Positions 33,796 through 44,189 of a stretch of DNA of 64,000 bases are shown here, piece by piece. The translations under genes and the position numbers were made by a program. The notes under the pieces are model-generated. The model made no database searches. It was not told the DNA's origin and saw nothing but the letters and a program-made list of their open reading frames with translations. Source of the stretch: Methanoculleus sp. MH98A (lineage in GTDB: Archaea > Halobacteriota > Methanomicrobia > Methanomicrobiales > Methanoculleaceae); assembly GCF_000691865.1 (NCBI RefSeq), contig NZ_JMIO01000008.1, forward strand, positions 1 to 64,000. Direction: 5' to 3'. The stretch's first letter is position 1, and each line of letters starts with the position of its first letter.

Positions 33796-35067
33796 ATGGA
33801 AGAGACGCAAGAGATGGACACCCCGCGAAAGCGCTACGAATTTAAGAAGATGCTTGAGAGGCTTGCGGAGAAGGAAGGGAGCGGTACCGAGCTGATCACA
33901 CTCTATATTCCTCCGGATAAGCAGATATATGACGTGACCGCCCAGCTCCGCGACGAGTTCGGGCAGTGCGCGAACATCAAGAGCAAACAGACCCGGACGA
34001 ACGTCCAGAGTGCCATATCCTCCATCCTCTCCCGCCTGAAATACTATAAGCGCCCGCCGGAGCACGGCATGGCGATCTTCTGCGGCACGATCAACACCGG
34101 CGGCGACCGCACCAACCTTGAGTGCGAGATCATCGAGCCGCCTGAGGCGCTCAACACCTACATGTACCGCTGCAGCTCCTCGTTCGAACTCGAGCCGCTG
34201 GAGCAGATGCTCGGCGAGAAGGAGATCTACGGCCTCATCGTCCTCGACCGGCGGGAAGCCTACGTCGGATTTCTCCGCGGCAACCGGATCGAGCCGGTGC
34301 GCGGCGTAACCTCGACAGTCCCCGGTAAGCAGCGAAAAGGAGGTCAGTCGAGCGTTCGTTTCCAGCGGCTGCGGCTGATCGCCATCAACGAGTTCTACAA
34401 GAAGATCGGCGACCTCGCGAGCGAAGTCTTCCTTGCCGAGAAGGACTTCTTCGAGCGGTTCAAAGGCGTGCTGATTGGCGGCCCGACCCCGACCAAGGAG
34501 GAGTTCGAGGCCGGCAATTACCTCCACCACGAACTGCAAAAAAGGATCATCGGGCTCTTCGACGTATCTTACACGAATGAGTCCGGGCTTGCCGAACTCG
34601 TCGAGAACGCATCGGATGCCTTAAAAGGCCTCGACATCATCAAGGAGAAGAACATTATGAACCGGTTCCTCCAGGAACTGGTCAAGGACGACGGAGCGGC
34701 CGCTTACGGGGAAGAAAGTGTCAGGAAGAATCTGGAGCTCGGCGCTGTCGATACCCTCCTCCTCTCCGACAAACTCCGGAGAGCCCGGCTGAAACTCGCC
34801 TGCCCGAACGATGACTACACCGAGGAGCGGACGATCAGTATTGAGCCAGGCATGCATATCAAAGACCTCGACCTCGGCACCTGTCCCAAAGACGGTGCAT
34901 CGCTCTACGTGGCCGAGGAGACCGATATCATCGACGAACTGACCGAGCTCGCCGACCAGACCAGCACGGAGGTCAGGATCATCTCGGACGATTTCGAAGA
35001 AGGCTCGATGCTCTACAACGCATTCGGCGGGATCGCTGCAATTCTGCGCTACAGGACAGGATACTGA
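33796..35067 (+). CDS. prf1: Peptide chain release factor aRF1
   Basis: Archaeal class-1 release factor, 423 residues, recognising all three stop codons. The NIKS motif (residues 60-63) contacts the stop codon and the GGQ motif (182-184, in KGGQSS) triggers peptide release. A YRCSSSFELEPL segment and the C-terminal domain that binds aRF3-like GTPases are present. The ATG at 33796 has GGTGA seven bases upstream. Its TGA overlaps the argS ATG (TGATG). Confidence 0.98.
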   Translation: MEETQEMDTPRKRYEFKKMLERLAEKEGSGTELITLYIPPDKQIYDVTAQLRDEFGQCANIKSKQTRTNVQSAISSILSRLKYYKRPPEHGMAIFCGTINTGGDRTNLECEIIEPPEALNTYMYRCSSSFELEPLEQMLGEKEIYGLIVLDRREAYVGFLRGNRIEPVRGVTSTVPGKQRKGGQSSVRFQRLRLIAINEFYKKIGDLASEVFLAEKDFFERFKGVLIGGPTPTKEEFEAGNYLHHELQKRIIGLFDVSYTNESGLAELVENASDALKGLDIIKEKNIMNRFLQELVKDDGAAAYGEESVRKNLELGAVDTLLLSDKLRRARLKLACPNDDYTEERTISIEPGMHIKDLDLGTCPKDGASLYVAEETDIIDELTELADQTSTEVRIISDDFEEGSMLYNAFGGIAAILRYRTGY

Positions 35068-36731
35068 TGTATCAGGAGAAATACCACCAGATCGAGTGCA
35101 TGCTCCGGGCATGCACCGGTGAAGAGGACGTCCTCCTCACGACGGGGGGGGATCACGCCGATCTCGCCTCGACGATAGCGTTCAAACTCGCAAAGATTGA
35201 GAAGCGGGCACCCCAGAAGATCGCCGCCGATATCGCGGAGAAACTCTCGGGGAACCCCGAACTCGGTGATGTTCTGGTCGAGGCAACAGGCCCTTACGTC
35301 AACTTCCGGTTCGGCCCGACGCTTCTCGGCGAAGCCGTCAGAGAGGCGATCGAGCCTGGTTACGGGGTTCTTCAGCGCCGTTCCGGCCGGGTCGTGCTCG
35401 AACACACGAGCGCGAACCCGAACGGCCCGCTCCACGTAGGCCACATAAGAAACACCGTCATCGGCGACACCCTTGCCCGGACGTTCCGCAAGGCCGGGCA
35501 CCCGCTTGAGGTGCAGTATTATCTCAATGATATGGGCCGCCAGATCGCCATCGTCTCGTGGGGGTTCGACCACCTCGATATGCCCCGGGAGGAGGGCGAG
35601 AAGGAAGACCACTACGTCGCCCGGGTCTACGTCGCGGCGAACCGGGAGATCGAGAAGAACCCCTCCATCACCGAAGAGATCGACCGCCTCATGCAGAAGG
35701 TGGAGCGCGGCGACGCCGAGACCGTCGCGAAGTTCCGCAGAGCCGTCTCCCTCTGCGCGGAGGGGATCAAGGCGACCCTCGCGGCCTTAAACGCCCACCA
35801 CGACCGGTTCGTCTGGGAGAGCGACTTTGTGCGGATCGGCGACGTCGACCGGATCGTCGAGCAGGTCCGGCGGCTGCCGCAGGCCCACGAGGACGAGACG
35901 CTCTGGGTCGACCTCACCGAACGGGGGTTCGAGAAGAAGTACATCCTCCGGCGGAGCGACGGCACCTCGGTCTACAGCACCCGCGACCTCGCCTACCACA
36001 CCTGGAAGGGACGCAACTACGACCGATTGATCGACGTCCTCGGGGCGGATCACAAACTGATCGGCGCCCAGCTCCGGGCCACCCTCGAACTCCTCGGCGA
36101 GAAGCCGCCCGAGATTGTCTTCTTCGAGTTCGTCTCCCTCCCCGAAGGCTCGATGAGCACCCGGGCGGGCAAATTCGTCTCGGCGGACGCGCTGATAGAA
36201 GAAGTGACCGCGAAGGCGTTCGACGAGGTAACCACCCGCCGGCCGGAACTCCCCGAGGAGGAACGGTGCTCGATCGCAAAGTCGGTCGCCATCGCCGCCA
36301 TCCGCTACGACATCGTGAAGGTCTCCCCGGAGAAGAGCACGGTCTTTAACTGGAAGGAGGCACTGGACTTCGAGCGGCAGAGCGGGCCCTACATCCAGTA
36401 CGCCCATGCCCGGGCCTGCAGCATTCTCGGGAAGGCCGGCGAGTTCGAGCGGGCTTACACGCTTGAGACCGACCACGAGGTCGCGCTCGCCAGGCACCTC
36501 GCCCGGTTCCCGGCCGTCATCGAGCAGACCGTGGAGGAACTCCGCCCGCACCTGCTCGCCTCTTACGCCCGCGAACTCGCCGACCTCTTCAACGCCTTCT
36601 ACCACTACGACCCGGTCTTGAAGAGCGAGGGCGAGACCCGGAACAGCCGCCTCGCGCTCGTGGACGCGGTCAGGAACACCTTACAGGAGTCCCTCGAGAC
36701 TCTCGGGATCGATGCACTCAGAAGCATGTAA
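35067..36731 (+). CDS. argS: Arginyl-tRNA synthetase
   Basis: Class I synthetase of 554 residues that charges tRNA-Arg. The N-terminal Arg-S domain is followed by the HIGH motif as PLHVGHIRN (residues 121-129); the usual second motif is represented by SMSTRAGKFV. The C-terminal helical anticodon-binding domain (from about 430, including DALDTL-type helices) is complete. The gene begins inside the prf1 stop codon and its end overlaps taw1 by 20 bases. Confidence 0.97.
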   Translation: MYQEKYHQIECMLRACTGEEDVLLTTGGDHADLASTIAFKLAKIEKRAPQKIAADIAEKLSGNPELGDVLVEATGPYVNFRFGPTLLGEAVREAIEPGYGVLQRRSGRVVLEHTSANPNGPLHVGHIRNTVIGDTLARTFRKAGHPLEVQYYLNDMGRQIAIVSWGFDHLDMPREEGEKEDHYVARVYVAANREIEKNPSITEEIDRLMQKVERGDAETVAKFRRAVSLCAEGIKATLAALNAHHDRFVWESDFVRIGDVDRIVEQVRRLPQAHEDETLWVDLTERGFEKKYILRRSDGTSVYSTRDLAYHTWKGRNYDRLIDVLGADHKLIGAQLRATLELLGEKPPEIVFFEFVSLPEGSMSTRAGKFVSADALIEEVTAKAFDEVTTRRPELPEEERCSIAKSVAIAAIRYDIVKVSPEKSTVFNWKEALDFERQSGPYIQYAHARACSILGKAGEFERAYTLETDHEVALARHLARFPAVIEQTVEELRPHLLASYARELADLFNAFYHYDPVLKSEGETRNSRLALVDAVRNTLQESLETLGIDALRSM

Positions 36732-37605
36732 GGCCCTCAAAAAGCAGGGCTACCAGTTCATCACCCCGACCTCCTCGGCGGCCGTAAAACCCTGCATGTG
36801 GAACAAGCGGGCGCTCAAAGGTGGCGAGATGTGCTACAAGGCGCAGTTCTACGGCATCGAGAGCCACCGCTGTGTCCAGATGACCCCGACTCTCAAGTGC
36901 AACCAGCAGTGCCTCTTCTGCTGGCGATCGTTCGAGCACGAGGTCGTGGAGGAGGAGGAATGCCCGCCGGACGTCATCGTCGCAAACCTCCGGCGGGTCC
37001 AGAAGAAGGCCCTCTCGGGCTACAAGGTCTCCCCCTACGTCGCGCCGGAACGGTTCGCGGAGGCGCTCGACCCCACGATGGTCGCGATATCGCTCTCGGG
37101 GGAGCCGACCTGCTACTCGCGCCTCCCGGAGCTGGTCGATGCCCTCAACGCGGACGGATATACGACGTTCCTCGTCTCGAACGGCACCCGGCCCGACGTC
37201 CTCGCCCGGTGCCGGCCCTACCAGACCTACGTCTCGCTGGACGCTCCCGACCGGGAGACCTATCTTGCCCTCTGCCGGCCGAGGGAGGACTACTGGGAGC
37301 AGATTCACGAGAGCCTCGCCGGACTCCGGGAACGCCGGTCGGCCATCCGCACCACGGTGGTGCGCGGCTACAACGACTTCTCCCCCGAGCGGTATGCGGC
37401 GATCTACCAGGACTCCGGCGCCCGGTTCGTGGAAGTAAAGGGTTATATGTATCTGGGGTACAGTAGAAATCGACTGCAGAGGACGCAGATGCCCGAACAC
37501 CGCGAAGTGAGGGCATTTTCAGAGCTTATTGCAAAACACTGCGATTATAGTATCAGGGACGAGAGCCCGGTGAGCCGGGTCGTCTGCCTGGAGCGAGACG
37601 TATGA
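36712..37605 (+). CDS. taw1: tRNA wyosine synthase Taw1 (4-demethylwyosine synthase, radical SAM)
   Basis: Condenses pyruvate with N1-methylguanosine at position 37 of tRNA-Phe. The radical-SAM cluster is bound by Cys63, Cys67 and Cys70 (CNQQCLFC). The second cluster has Cys28, Cys41 and Cys54 with the same 13-residue spacings seen in characterised archaeal Taw1. The [10 protein letters not shown] segment is also a family mark. 297 residues. It overlaps both argS and sepS, so it is part of the same operon. Confidence 0.95.
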   Translation: MHSEACKALKKQGYQFITPTSSAAVKPCMWNKRALKGGEMCYKAQFYGIESHRCVQMTPTLKCNQQCLFCWRSFEHEVVEEEECPPDVIVANLRRVQKKALSGYKVSPYVAPERFAEALDPTMVAISLSGEPTCYSRLPELVDALNADGYTTFLVSNGTRPDVLARCRPYQTYVSLDAPDRETYLALCRPREDYWEQIHESLAGLRERRSAIRTTVVRGYNDFSPERYAAIYQDSGARFVEVKGYMYLGYSRNRLQRTQMPEHREVRAFSELIAKHCDYSIRDESPVSRVVCLERDV

Positions 37606-39197
37606 GATTCGATGTGGAAGAGTTCAAAAAGAGGGCGAGAGAGGACTTCGAGCACGCATGGCACGAAGGGCCGTCGGTGCTGACGCCGCCGGGGGTCTCC
37701 GGCACGTACCCCCGGCTGAGGTACACCCGGGCGACACCGCACCCGATCTTCGAGATCGTGCAGCGGCTCCGCGAGACCTACCTCGCGATGGGGTTTGACG
37801 AGGCGATCAACCCCCTGATCGTCGAAGAATCGGACATCTACCGGCAATTCGGGCCTGAGGCGATGGCCGTCCTCGACCGGGTCTTCTACCTCGGCGGGCT
37901 GCCCCGTCCGAACGTCGGGATTGCACGAAAGCAGCTTGAGGAGATCGAGGCCATCCTCGGCCGTGCAGTCCCGCCCGGGGCCGAGGAGAAACTCCGCGAG
38001 ACCCTCCACGGCTACAAGAAGGGAACGATCGACGGCGACGAACTGGCGCACGAACTCGCGGGCGTCCTCGAAGCCGACGACGCCGCCGTGGTGCATATCC
38101 TGGATGCGGTCTTCCCCGAGTTCCGGGAACTGGCTCCCGAGTCGTCGCGCAACACCCTCCGGAGCCACATGACGAGCGGCTGGTTCCTGACGCTCTCCTC
38201 CCTCTGGGAGAAGCGCCACCTCCCGATACGGCTCTTCTCGATCGACCGGTGCTTCCGGCGGGAGCAGGAGGAGGGGCCCACCCGCCTGATGACCTACCAC
38301 TCGGCCTCCTGCATCGTCGCGGGAGAGGACGTCACCCTCGAGGAGGGAAAAGCCGTCAGCGAAGCCCTCCTCTCGGCGTTCGGGTTTACGGAGTTCCGGT
38401 TCCAGCCCGACGAGAAGCGGTCGAAATACTACATGCCCGAGACCCAGACGGAGGTTTACGCCCGCCACCCGGTCCTCGGCTGGGTCGAGGTCGCCACGTT
38501 CGGCATCTACTCGCCCTCGGCGCTCGCGGAGTACGGGATCGGCGTGCCGGTGATGAACCTCGGCCTCGGGGTGGAACGGCTCGCGATGATCGCCTACCAG
38601 TCAAACGACGTCCGCCAGCTCACTTACCCGCAGTTCTTCCCACAGGGGATCTCCGACCGCGAGATCGCCGGCGCCGTCCACCTCCGCGAAGAACCGGTAT
38701 CCGCGGCCGGGAAGCGGATGGCAGAGGCTATCCGCGCCACGGCCGCCGAGCACGCAACCGCGCCGGGACCGTGCGCCTTTACCGCGTGGAAGGGCGAGAT
38801 TGCGGGAAGGGAGGTTGAAGTCATCGTCGAGGAGCCCGAGTCCAACACGAAACTCTGCGGTCCTGCCTGCGCAAACGAAGTCTTCGTCCACGACGGCTCG
38901 GTCCTCGGTGTCCCGGACATCGAGAAGTGGGCGACCGTCCGGCAGGAAGGCGTCTCCACCGGCATCACCTACCTCGATGCGGTATCGAGCCTCGCCGCCG
39001 CCCGGATCGAGGAGGCGGCGCGGTGCGGACAGGAGGCCCACGTCCAGGTGAAGATGTCGAAACTCCCCTCCGACGTCAACCTGCGCATCGAGGAGTACGC
39101 GATGCGGTACGTCACCGACCACAACAAAAAGGTGGATCTCCGGGGCCCGGTCTTCCTGACGGTCAGGTCCGTCATCCCGGAGCAGCCGACTCAATAA
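37602..39197 (+). CDS. sepS: O-phosphoseryl-tRNA(Cys) synthetase SepS
   Basis: Class II synthetase that charges tRNA-Cys with O-phosphoserine; SepCysS then makes Cys-tRNA. This indirect route is a hallmark of methanogens. Motif-2-like sequence [18 protein letters not shown] and motif-3-like [12 protein letters not shown] are visible, as is the [14 protein letters not shown] segment. The length of 531 residues is normal. It begins in an ATGA overlap with taw1. SepCysS is not in the window. Its last 26 bases overlap the convergent otsAB gene. Confidence 0.96.
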   Translation: MRFDVEEFKKRAREDFEHAWHEGPSVLTPPGVSGTYPRLRYTRATPHPIFEIVQRLRETYLAMGFDEAINPLIVEESDIYRQFGPEAMAVLDRVFYLGGLPRPNVGIARKQLEEIEAILGRAVPPGAEEKLRETLHGYKKGTIDGDELAHELAGVLEADDAAVVHILDAVFPEFRELAPESSRNTLRSHMTSGWFLTLSSLWEKRHLPIRLFSIDRCFRREQEEGPTRLMTYHSASCIVAGEDVTLEEGKAVSEALLSAFGFTEFRFQPDEKRSKYYMPETQTEVYARHPVLGWVEVATFGIYSPSALAEYGIGVPVMNLGLGVERLAMIAYQSNDVRQLTYPQFFPQGISDREIAGAVHLREEPVSAAGKRMAEAIRATAAEHATAPGPCAFTAWKGEIAGREVEVIVEEPESNTKLCGPACANEVFVHDGSVLGVPDIEKWATVRQEGVSTGITYLDAVSSLAAARIEEAARCGQEAHVQVKMSKLPSDVNLRIEEYAMRYVTDHNKKVDLRGPVFLTVRSVIPEQPTQ

Positions 39198-41430
39198 CGC
39201 TCTTCTCTCGCCCCGGCCTCTCTTTTTTCCCGGAAACGCCTTTTTTGTCGCACTCGATGCACATTTTCAAGAGGGGCAGCACGTCCCGCTGGGCAACCAG
39301 GTTGAACCGGGCCCTGCTCGGGGCGAGCCCGACCTTGATCGAGTAGGCTTCCGGCGGCACCGCCTCGAAGAGGTCTTCGTCCGTCCGGTCGTCCCCGATG
39401 GCAAGTATGAAGTCCCAGGCGTGCCGGGACACCCAGTTCAGCGCTGCTCTGCCCTTGTTGACGACGTTGTTCTTGATCTCGATGACCTTGTTCCCGTCCA
39501 TGACCCCGACGTTCAGGTTCGACGTCAGGTGCAGGAGGTCGTCCTTGAGGTCTTTCGCCCGCTGCGCACCGAGCAGCGGCTCGGTTCTCCGGTAATGCCA
39601 GACGAGCGAGTAGTCCTTCTCCTCGATGAAGGCGCCGGGCGTGCGATCCGTGTAGAGTTCGAGGAGCGGGTAGATCTCCCCTTTCCACTCGTCCGAGAGG
39701 GGCTCGGGCATCCGCCATTCCCCGGAGCGTTCCCTGACCCAGACACCGTGCTCGGCGATGATCCCGATATCCAGCTCCCCAAACCAGTTGTCCAGCGTGG
39801 ACCGGTCCCTGCCGCTGATCACCACCACCTCGTTTCCCGGTGTGCGGGCGAGGGACTTGAGCACTTCCCGGGTTGCCTCACCGGGAACCGCCTTCTGCGG
39901 CCTTGCGGCGAACGGCACCAGGGTGCCGTCGTAGTCGAGGAGGAGGAGACGATCCTTGCCGGCAGCGTAGTCGGAGACCAGCTCGTCCCTGATAGCGGGG
40001 GTGACGACCTGTTCGGAGCGTTCGACCCGGACAACCCGGGCGTCGCCGAGGCGTGTGAGGAAGTCGCCGACCCAGTGCTCGATGTCGTAGCGCATCAACC
40101 TCCTCTGCATCGTCCGGTTCCGCTCGATCTGTTCCTTCTCCGGCATGGCGAGCGCCGTCTCGATCGCCTCGATCACCTCGTCCCGGTCGTTCGGGTTGAC
40201 GATGATTGCTTCGCCGAGTTCCTCGGCCGCCCCCGCCATCTCGGAGAGGATGAGGACGCCTGTGCCGTCGGTCCTGGTGGCGACGTACTCTTTCGCCATC
40301 AGGTTCATGCCGTCCCGGAGCGGCGTCACCAGGGCGACATCGGCGGCGCTGTAGAACGCCACCAGCGTCTCGAACGGGAGGAAATTGTAGAAGTAACGGA
40401 CGGGAATCCAGTCGGTCGTCCCGTACTTCCCGTTGATCCGGCCGACGAGTTCGTCGATCCGTTTCTTCAACACCTGGTAACTGATGACGCCGGTCCTGGA
40501 CGGGACGGCGACGAGGACGAGGGAGACCTTACCCTGATAATCCGGCTTCTTCTCGAGGAGCGCGTCGAACGCCTCGAGCCGGAGCGGGATACCCTTCGTG
40601 TAGTCCATACGATCGAAGGAGAGGATGATCTTGCGCTTCCCGTACATCTGCCGGATCCGGGCGATCTCCTTCTGGACAGGAGCACTGCCCGCGGAGTCGG
40701 CGAACCGGTGGTAATCGATGCCCATCGGGAAGAGGTCGGTTCGCACCACCCGCGTGCCGGTTCTGACCTCCCCGAAGGTATGCTCGTGGCCGAGAAGACG
40801 CCGGACGCTGGAGAGAAAATGGCGGACGTAGCCATAGGTATGGAACCCGATGAGGTCCGCTCCAAGGAGGCCGGAGAGGATCTCTTCCCTCCAGGGCAGG
40901 TGCCGGAAGACCTCGAACGACGGGAAGGGGATGTGGTGGAAGTAGCCGATCTCGGCATCGGGGAGACGCTCCCGGAGCATCTGCGGGAGGAGCATCAGGT
41001 GGTAGTCGTGGACCCAGATGGTGTCGTCGGGCCGGGCCACCTCCATCACGGCGTCGCAGAACTTCTCGTTCACCCGCTGGTAGACCTGCCATGTCTTCGG
41101 GTCGTACTCTGCATGGAGGTTGAAGTAGTGGAGGAGCGGCCAGAGGGTGTTGTTGCAGAACCCATCGTAGTAGTGCCGGATATCATACGGGGAGAGGAAG
41201 ACCGGATGGCACTGCTCTTTTCTGAGCACATCGACGATCCTGTCCCGCTCTTCGTTCTGCTGCTTCTGGATGTTCATGCCGGGCCACCCGACCCAGAGGC
41301 TCTCGTAGGATTTGTAGAACGAACCGACCCCGGTGGCAAGGCCGCCGACGCTCCGCTGGAGACGGAGATCGCCGTTTTTGCGGGATACGCTGATCGGAAG
41401 CCTGTTTGAGACTATCAGTAACCGTTTCAT
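39172..41430 (-). CDS. otsAB: Trehalose-6-phosphate synthase/phosphatase fusion
   Basis: A 752-residue bifunctional enzyme making the compatible solute trehalose. The N-terminal GT20 synthase domain (about 1-475) begins [12 protein letters not shown] and has the [13 protein letters not shown] and [12 protein letters not shown] segments that bind substrates. The C-terminal HAD-type phosphatase domain (about 490-745) has motif [13 protein letters not shown] and [12 protein letters not shown]. The ATG at 41430 starts the conserved protein; a longer in-frame start at 41592 only adds unrelated residues. The gene is convergent with sepS and overlaps it. Confidence 0.93.
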   Translation of the reverse strand: MKRLLIVSNRLPISVSRKNGDLRLQRSVGGLATGVGSFYKSYESLWVGWPGMNIQKQQNEERDRIVDVLRKEQCHPVFLSPYDIRHYYDGFCNNTLWPLLHYFNLHAEYDPKTWQVYQRVNEKFCDAVMEVARPDDTIWVHDYHLMLLPQMLRERLPDAEIGYFHHIPFPSFEVFRHLPWREEILSGLLGADLIGFHTYGYVRHFLSSVRRLLGHEHTFGEVRTGTRVVRTDLFPMGIDYHRFADSAGSAPVQKEIARIRQMYGKRKIILSFDRMDYTKGIPLRLEAFDALLEKKPDYQGKVSLVLVAVPSRTGVISYQVLKKRIDELVGRINGKYGTTDWIPVRYFYNFLPFETLVAFYSAADVALVTPLRDGMNLMAKEYVATRTDGTGVLILSEMAGAAEELGEAIIVNPNDRDEVIEAIETALAMPEKEQIERNRTMQRRLMRYDIEHWVGDFLTRLGDARVVRVERSEQVVTPAIRDELVSDYAAGKDRLLLLDYDGTLVPFAARPQKAVPGEATREVLKSLARTPGNEVVVISGRDRSTLDNWFGELDIGIIAEHGVWVRERSGEWRMPEPLSDEWKGEIYPLLELYTDRTPGAFIEEKDYSLVWHYRRTEPLLGAQRAKDLKDDLLHLTSNLNVGVMDGNKVIEIKNNVVNKGRAALNWVSRHAWDFILAIGDDRTDEDLFEAVPPEAYSIKVGLAPSRARFNLVAQRDVLPLLKMCIECDKKGVSGKKERPGREKSVIESAAPG

Positions 41431-41782
41431 GGTTCGACCCTGTTCACGATAGGATATGATCAGCACCCAAAGAATCTCAACCAAAATTAAGGTTTTGGAG
41501 AAATCTCGAGAAATTACGGACATCGAAGATCGAGAAGTCAACCCTTCTCCCCGGCTCCGCCGTTGCCCGGAGACCCCACGCATGCCGTGCACACCCGAAC
41601 GCGGCGATCCCGCCGGGACATCCGCGGCATCGAGGGCGTTTAAGGACGCTAATTCCCCGGAAACGTGAGCAGGGCAGGTATTTACGGCCTACCCGGCGTC
41701 TCGTCCCCGGAGCCTGACCGCTCAAGACCGATAAAGTTATATTTTTCTAACACCATGTTAGATATACATAACAGGTGCAACG
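41431..41782. other. Intergenic region upstream of otsAB and of the membrane-pair/XRE operon
   Basis: No credible gene. It contains the minus-strand promoter side of otsAB and, at its plus-strand end, the TATA box and operator-like palindrome of the next operon. Confidence 0.4.
41736..41772 (+). promoter_or_regulatory. TATA box overlapped by an operator-like palindrome
   Basis: GTTATATTTTT (from 41736) fits a TATA box. TCTAACA-CCA-TGTTAGA at 41746-41762 is a perfect inverted repeat, and the symmetry continues imperfectly out to GTTAT/ATAAC at the ends of the 37-base element. It sits across the expected transcription start, about 20 bases before the first ATG. The operon encodes its own XRE-type regulator, so autorepression is likely. 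Confidence 0.6.
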
Positions 41783-42169
41783 ATGAAGAGACGATACGCG
41801 GTTCAGATTGCGGCGGGAGCGGTTCTCGGTGCTGCAGGCATCCTCCTCCCGTTCCTCGTAGACGGGACGGAGGCGCTCTCCTCGCTTATGGTGACGATCG
41901 GTCTCGTGATCCTCGCGGTGGCCGTGGTCCGGCACTGGAGGTTCCGGGACGAGCCGGAGAGAGACGAGCGGACGCAGAAGATTGGGGGCTACGCCATCTC
42001 CTACTCCTGGCTTCTCACCATCGTCTTCCTCGCGCTCCTCTTCTGGGTGGACTATCTCGGCGTGGTCGCCCTCACGGTCGAAGCCGTGCTGCTCTCCGCC
42101 ATCCTGCTGATGGGGCTCTCCGCACGGCTATTCCAGTGGTACCTCTTCCGGCAGGGGGACGTGGCGTGA
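41783..42169 (+). CDS. Four-helix membrane protein A (DUF2178-like)
   Basis: A 128-residue integral membrane protein with four hydrophobic segments (roughly 8-26, 33-49, 70-90, 94-115) and a charged cytoplasmic loop [17 protein letters not shown] in the middle. A DERxxKI loop between helices two and three is shared with protein B, so the two are paralogues. An AGGTG site precedes the ATG. It is the first gene of a three-gene operon with protein B and an XRE regulator. Confidence 0.85.
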   Translation: MKRRYAVQIAAGAVLGAAGILLPFLVDGTEALSSLMVTIGLVILAVAVVRHWRFRDEPERDERTQKIGGYAISYSWLLTIVFLALLFWVDYLGVVALTVEAVLLSAILLMGLSARLFQWYLFRQGDVA

Positions 42170-42549
42170 GGCCGACGTTGCAGGCGGTGGTCGGTGGGGC
42201 CTCCATCCTCACCGGAACCGCCTTCGCCGTGATCCTCCCCGGGCTGAACCCCTGGATACCCATCATCCTCATCCCCTTCGGGGTGCTGCTCATCACCGGG
42301 GCCGTGATGGAGCGGATGGAGACCGACGAAGGCCCCCCAGACGACGAACGGCTCCGCAAGATCCGCGCGTTCGCACGCTCGTACGCCTGGCAGGTCTCGT
42401 TTGTCGCCCTGATGTTCCTGCTCTTCGTCGATTTTGCTGGCATGGCCCGGCTGAGCGGGAGGGAGGTGCTGGTTGCACTCTTCCTTCTTGCGGGGATCAG
42501 CGCGAGCGTTGCGGAACTATACCTGCTCCGGGAGGGAGACGCCGGGTGA
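42166..42549 (+). CDS. Four-helix membrane protein B, paralogue of A
   Basis: A 127-residue membrane protein with the same layout as its neighbour: two helices, the loop [21 protein letters not shown], and two more helices, ending with LYLLREGD as protein A ends with YLFRQGD. It starts at a GTG in a GTGA overlap with gene A and ends in a GTGA overlap with the XRE gene. The pair may form a heterodimer. Confidence 0.83.
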   Translation: MRPTLQAVVGGASILTGTAFAVILPGLNPWIPIILIPFGVLLITGAVMERMETDEGPPDDERLRKIRAFARSYAWQVSFVALMFLLFVDFAGMARLSGREVLVALFLLAGISASVAELYLLREGDAG

Positions 42550-42752
42550 AGACCCGGATCCGGGAGCTCCGGGCGAAGGCGGGGATTACCCAGGAGGAAC
42601 TGGCGCAGCGGGTCGGGGTCAGGAGGGAGACGATCGTCTTCCTCGAGAAGGGAAAGTACAACCCCTCCCTGAAACTCGCCTACAAAGTGGCCCACACGCT
42701 CGGCTCCACCATCGAGGAGGTCTTCACCTTCGAGGAAGAGGACCTGGCATGA
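42546..42752 (+). CDS. XRE-family helix-turn-helix regulator
   Basis: A 68-residue Cro/CI-like DNA-binding protein: [21 protein letters not shown] is the first two helices of the domain, [22 protein letters not shown] the rest. This compact type (YozG-like) is often encoded with small membrane proteins. It begins with GTG in a GTGA overlap. It is the likely binder of the palindrome upstream of the operon. Confidence 0.92.
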   Translation: MKTRIRELRAKAGITQEELAQRVGVRRETIVFLEKGKYNPSLKLAYKVAHTLGSTIEEVFTFEEEDLA

Positions 42753-42978
42753 CCGTATCATGCGGGTGACTGCACGACGGATGACGACAGTACGGGAGTG
42801 ACGAACTGCGAAAAAAGATATTGGGGGCAGTTTCTAATGTCTGAAACAGGACTTACAAAAACATTTTGTTCTTTTATTTCCGATAAATTGCCTCTGATTT
42901 GCAAAGAAACATAATTTAAGACCGTTATCGAACATTCGCATTTTTATTCACCGGTGAACATACAATCAAGAAATATAC
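42753..42978. other. AT-rich intergenic region after the XRE operon
   Basis: Markedly more AT-rich than the surroundings, with several T-runs (for example TTTTGTTCTTTTATTTCC near 42864 and ATTTTTATTC near 42940) that could terminate the XRE operon. No reading frame, tRNA or clear RNA fold was recognised. Confidence 0.4.
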
Positions 42979-44139
42979 TCACTTTTCGGGCGGGGCGCGG
43001 TACGAAGGAAGTATTTTTTCGGCAACCCACGGGTTCGTCTCGATATTTTCCGTCCTGCGGTTCCCCTCCGACCGGTCCCGGCCGGGTGCCGCACCGCCGC
43101 CGCCATCCCCCCGGAGAAGCGCGAAGAGCCGGGCAAGCGAGACGATATCCTGCCGGTTATGCTCCACGACCGGGACAAGCGGCCCGGGGCTTCCGGTCCG
43201 GCGGTAGGTCTCGTAGAACTCCGGCACCATCCGGCTCGGGACGTCGTCCGCCCGGGCGACGCCGAGAACCCCCGTCTCGAGCGCACCAAGCCTGCAGGAG
43301 GGGAGCGAGCCCCTCCAGCGCCGGCGTGCGAAGTGGAGAATGTCGAAGTGAGGGACGGCGAGGTCTGCCGGGATGCCGTGGCAGGCGAGCCTATCCCGGA
43401 TGTAGGGGACGTCGAACGCCCGGCCGTTGAAGGTGACGAGGGCCGTACCCTCCGCCTCCAGGTCGGGCAGGACGGCGGCGAGCGCCGCTCCCTCTTCTTC
43501 GACCGACCTTGAGAGGTACTGGCGGACGGCGATCGACCCGCCGCTTACCCGGGCGAGGCCGATGAGGATGATCGGCCGTGAAAAGAGCCCCAGCGTCTCG
43601 ATGTCGAGAAAGACGAAATCTTCGGGTGCGTGGAGCCGGCTGGCCTCGAGGAGGAGCGGGTCGCTCCTTCGCCGCCGCCGCTCGATCTCTCCCACGAGAT
43701 CGCGGGTGTCCCCTCCCGCTATCGAATCGAGGAGCCTGACGGCATCACGGCGGTAGCGAGGGTGCCCCATAAGATCGGCGACCGACCGGCAACCCCGCTC
43801 CTCCAGTCGCCGCCGGGTCGCTTCGCCGATGCCGCGGACCAGGGTGAGGTCGCCGAGAAGGGCAGCTGCCGCCCGGTCGGGGTCCCGGGCATCAAGGCTC
43901 ATGGGGCTTTCGGACTCGATGACATAGCACGCCCCGGAAGGGCACAGCGTCTCACGGCCGCAAAAGACGTCTTCAAGCGTCCGGCCCCGGTATCCGGCGA
44001 CGAGGTCGTCCCGGAGCCTCCGGGCTTCCTCATCATCCGGGCAGGCGATGAACGGCGGCCGGATGCCCGGAACGTGCCTCCCCGCCCGATTAAACGCGCG
44101 AACCATTCTTCCGGCAGAGGGTTTGCACTCCGCCCGCAT
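42979..44139 (-). CDS. DEDD-type exonuclease domain protein (YprB-like, RNase H fold) with a HhH segment
   Basis: A 386-residue protein. Residues around 110-135 (LVRGIGEATRRRLEERG) form a helix-hairpin-helix-like segment. The C-terminal half is a DEDD 3'-5' exonuclease fold: FLDIETLG (first Asp and Glu), ALVTFNGRAFDVPYI (second Asp) and VEHNRQDIVSL (last Asp). This is the YprB/RNase_H_2 arrangement found in putative DNA or RNA processing proteins. A second ATG at 44106 is an alternative start. The Gly/Arg-rich stretch and tail at the C-terminus look disordered. Confidence 0.85.
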   Translation of the reverse strand: MRAECKPSAGRMVRAFNRAGRHVPGIRPPFIACPDDEEARRLRDDLVAGYRGRTLEDVFCGRETLCPSGACYVIESESPMSLDARDPDRAAAALLGDLTLVRGIGEATRRRLEERGCRSVADLMGHPRYRRDAVRLLDSIAGGDTRDLVGEIERRRRRSDPLLLEASRLHAPEDFVFLDIETLGLFSRPIILIGLARVSGGSIAVRQYLSRSVEEEGAALAAVLPDLEAEGTALVTFNGRAFDVPYIRDRLACHGIPADLAVPHFDILHFARRRWRGSLPSCRLGALETGVLGVARADDVPSRMVPEFYETYRRTGSPGPLVPVVEHNRQDIVSLARLFALLRGDGGGGAAPGRDRSEGNRRTENIETNPWVAEKILPSYRAPPEK

Positions 44140-44189
44140 TCAAGATACCCGCCGCACGGTGAAAGTGAACGGGGGCGTGCCCTCCCGCG

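Noticed and set aside
41456-41725. Short frames between otsAB and the membrane-pair operon
   Set aside because: They occupy promoter DNA and lack any protein-like pattern.
42753-42978. Possible small RNA in the AT-rich gap
   Set aside because: AT-rich with T-runs, but no stable fold, box motif or tRNA pattern could be seen by eye.
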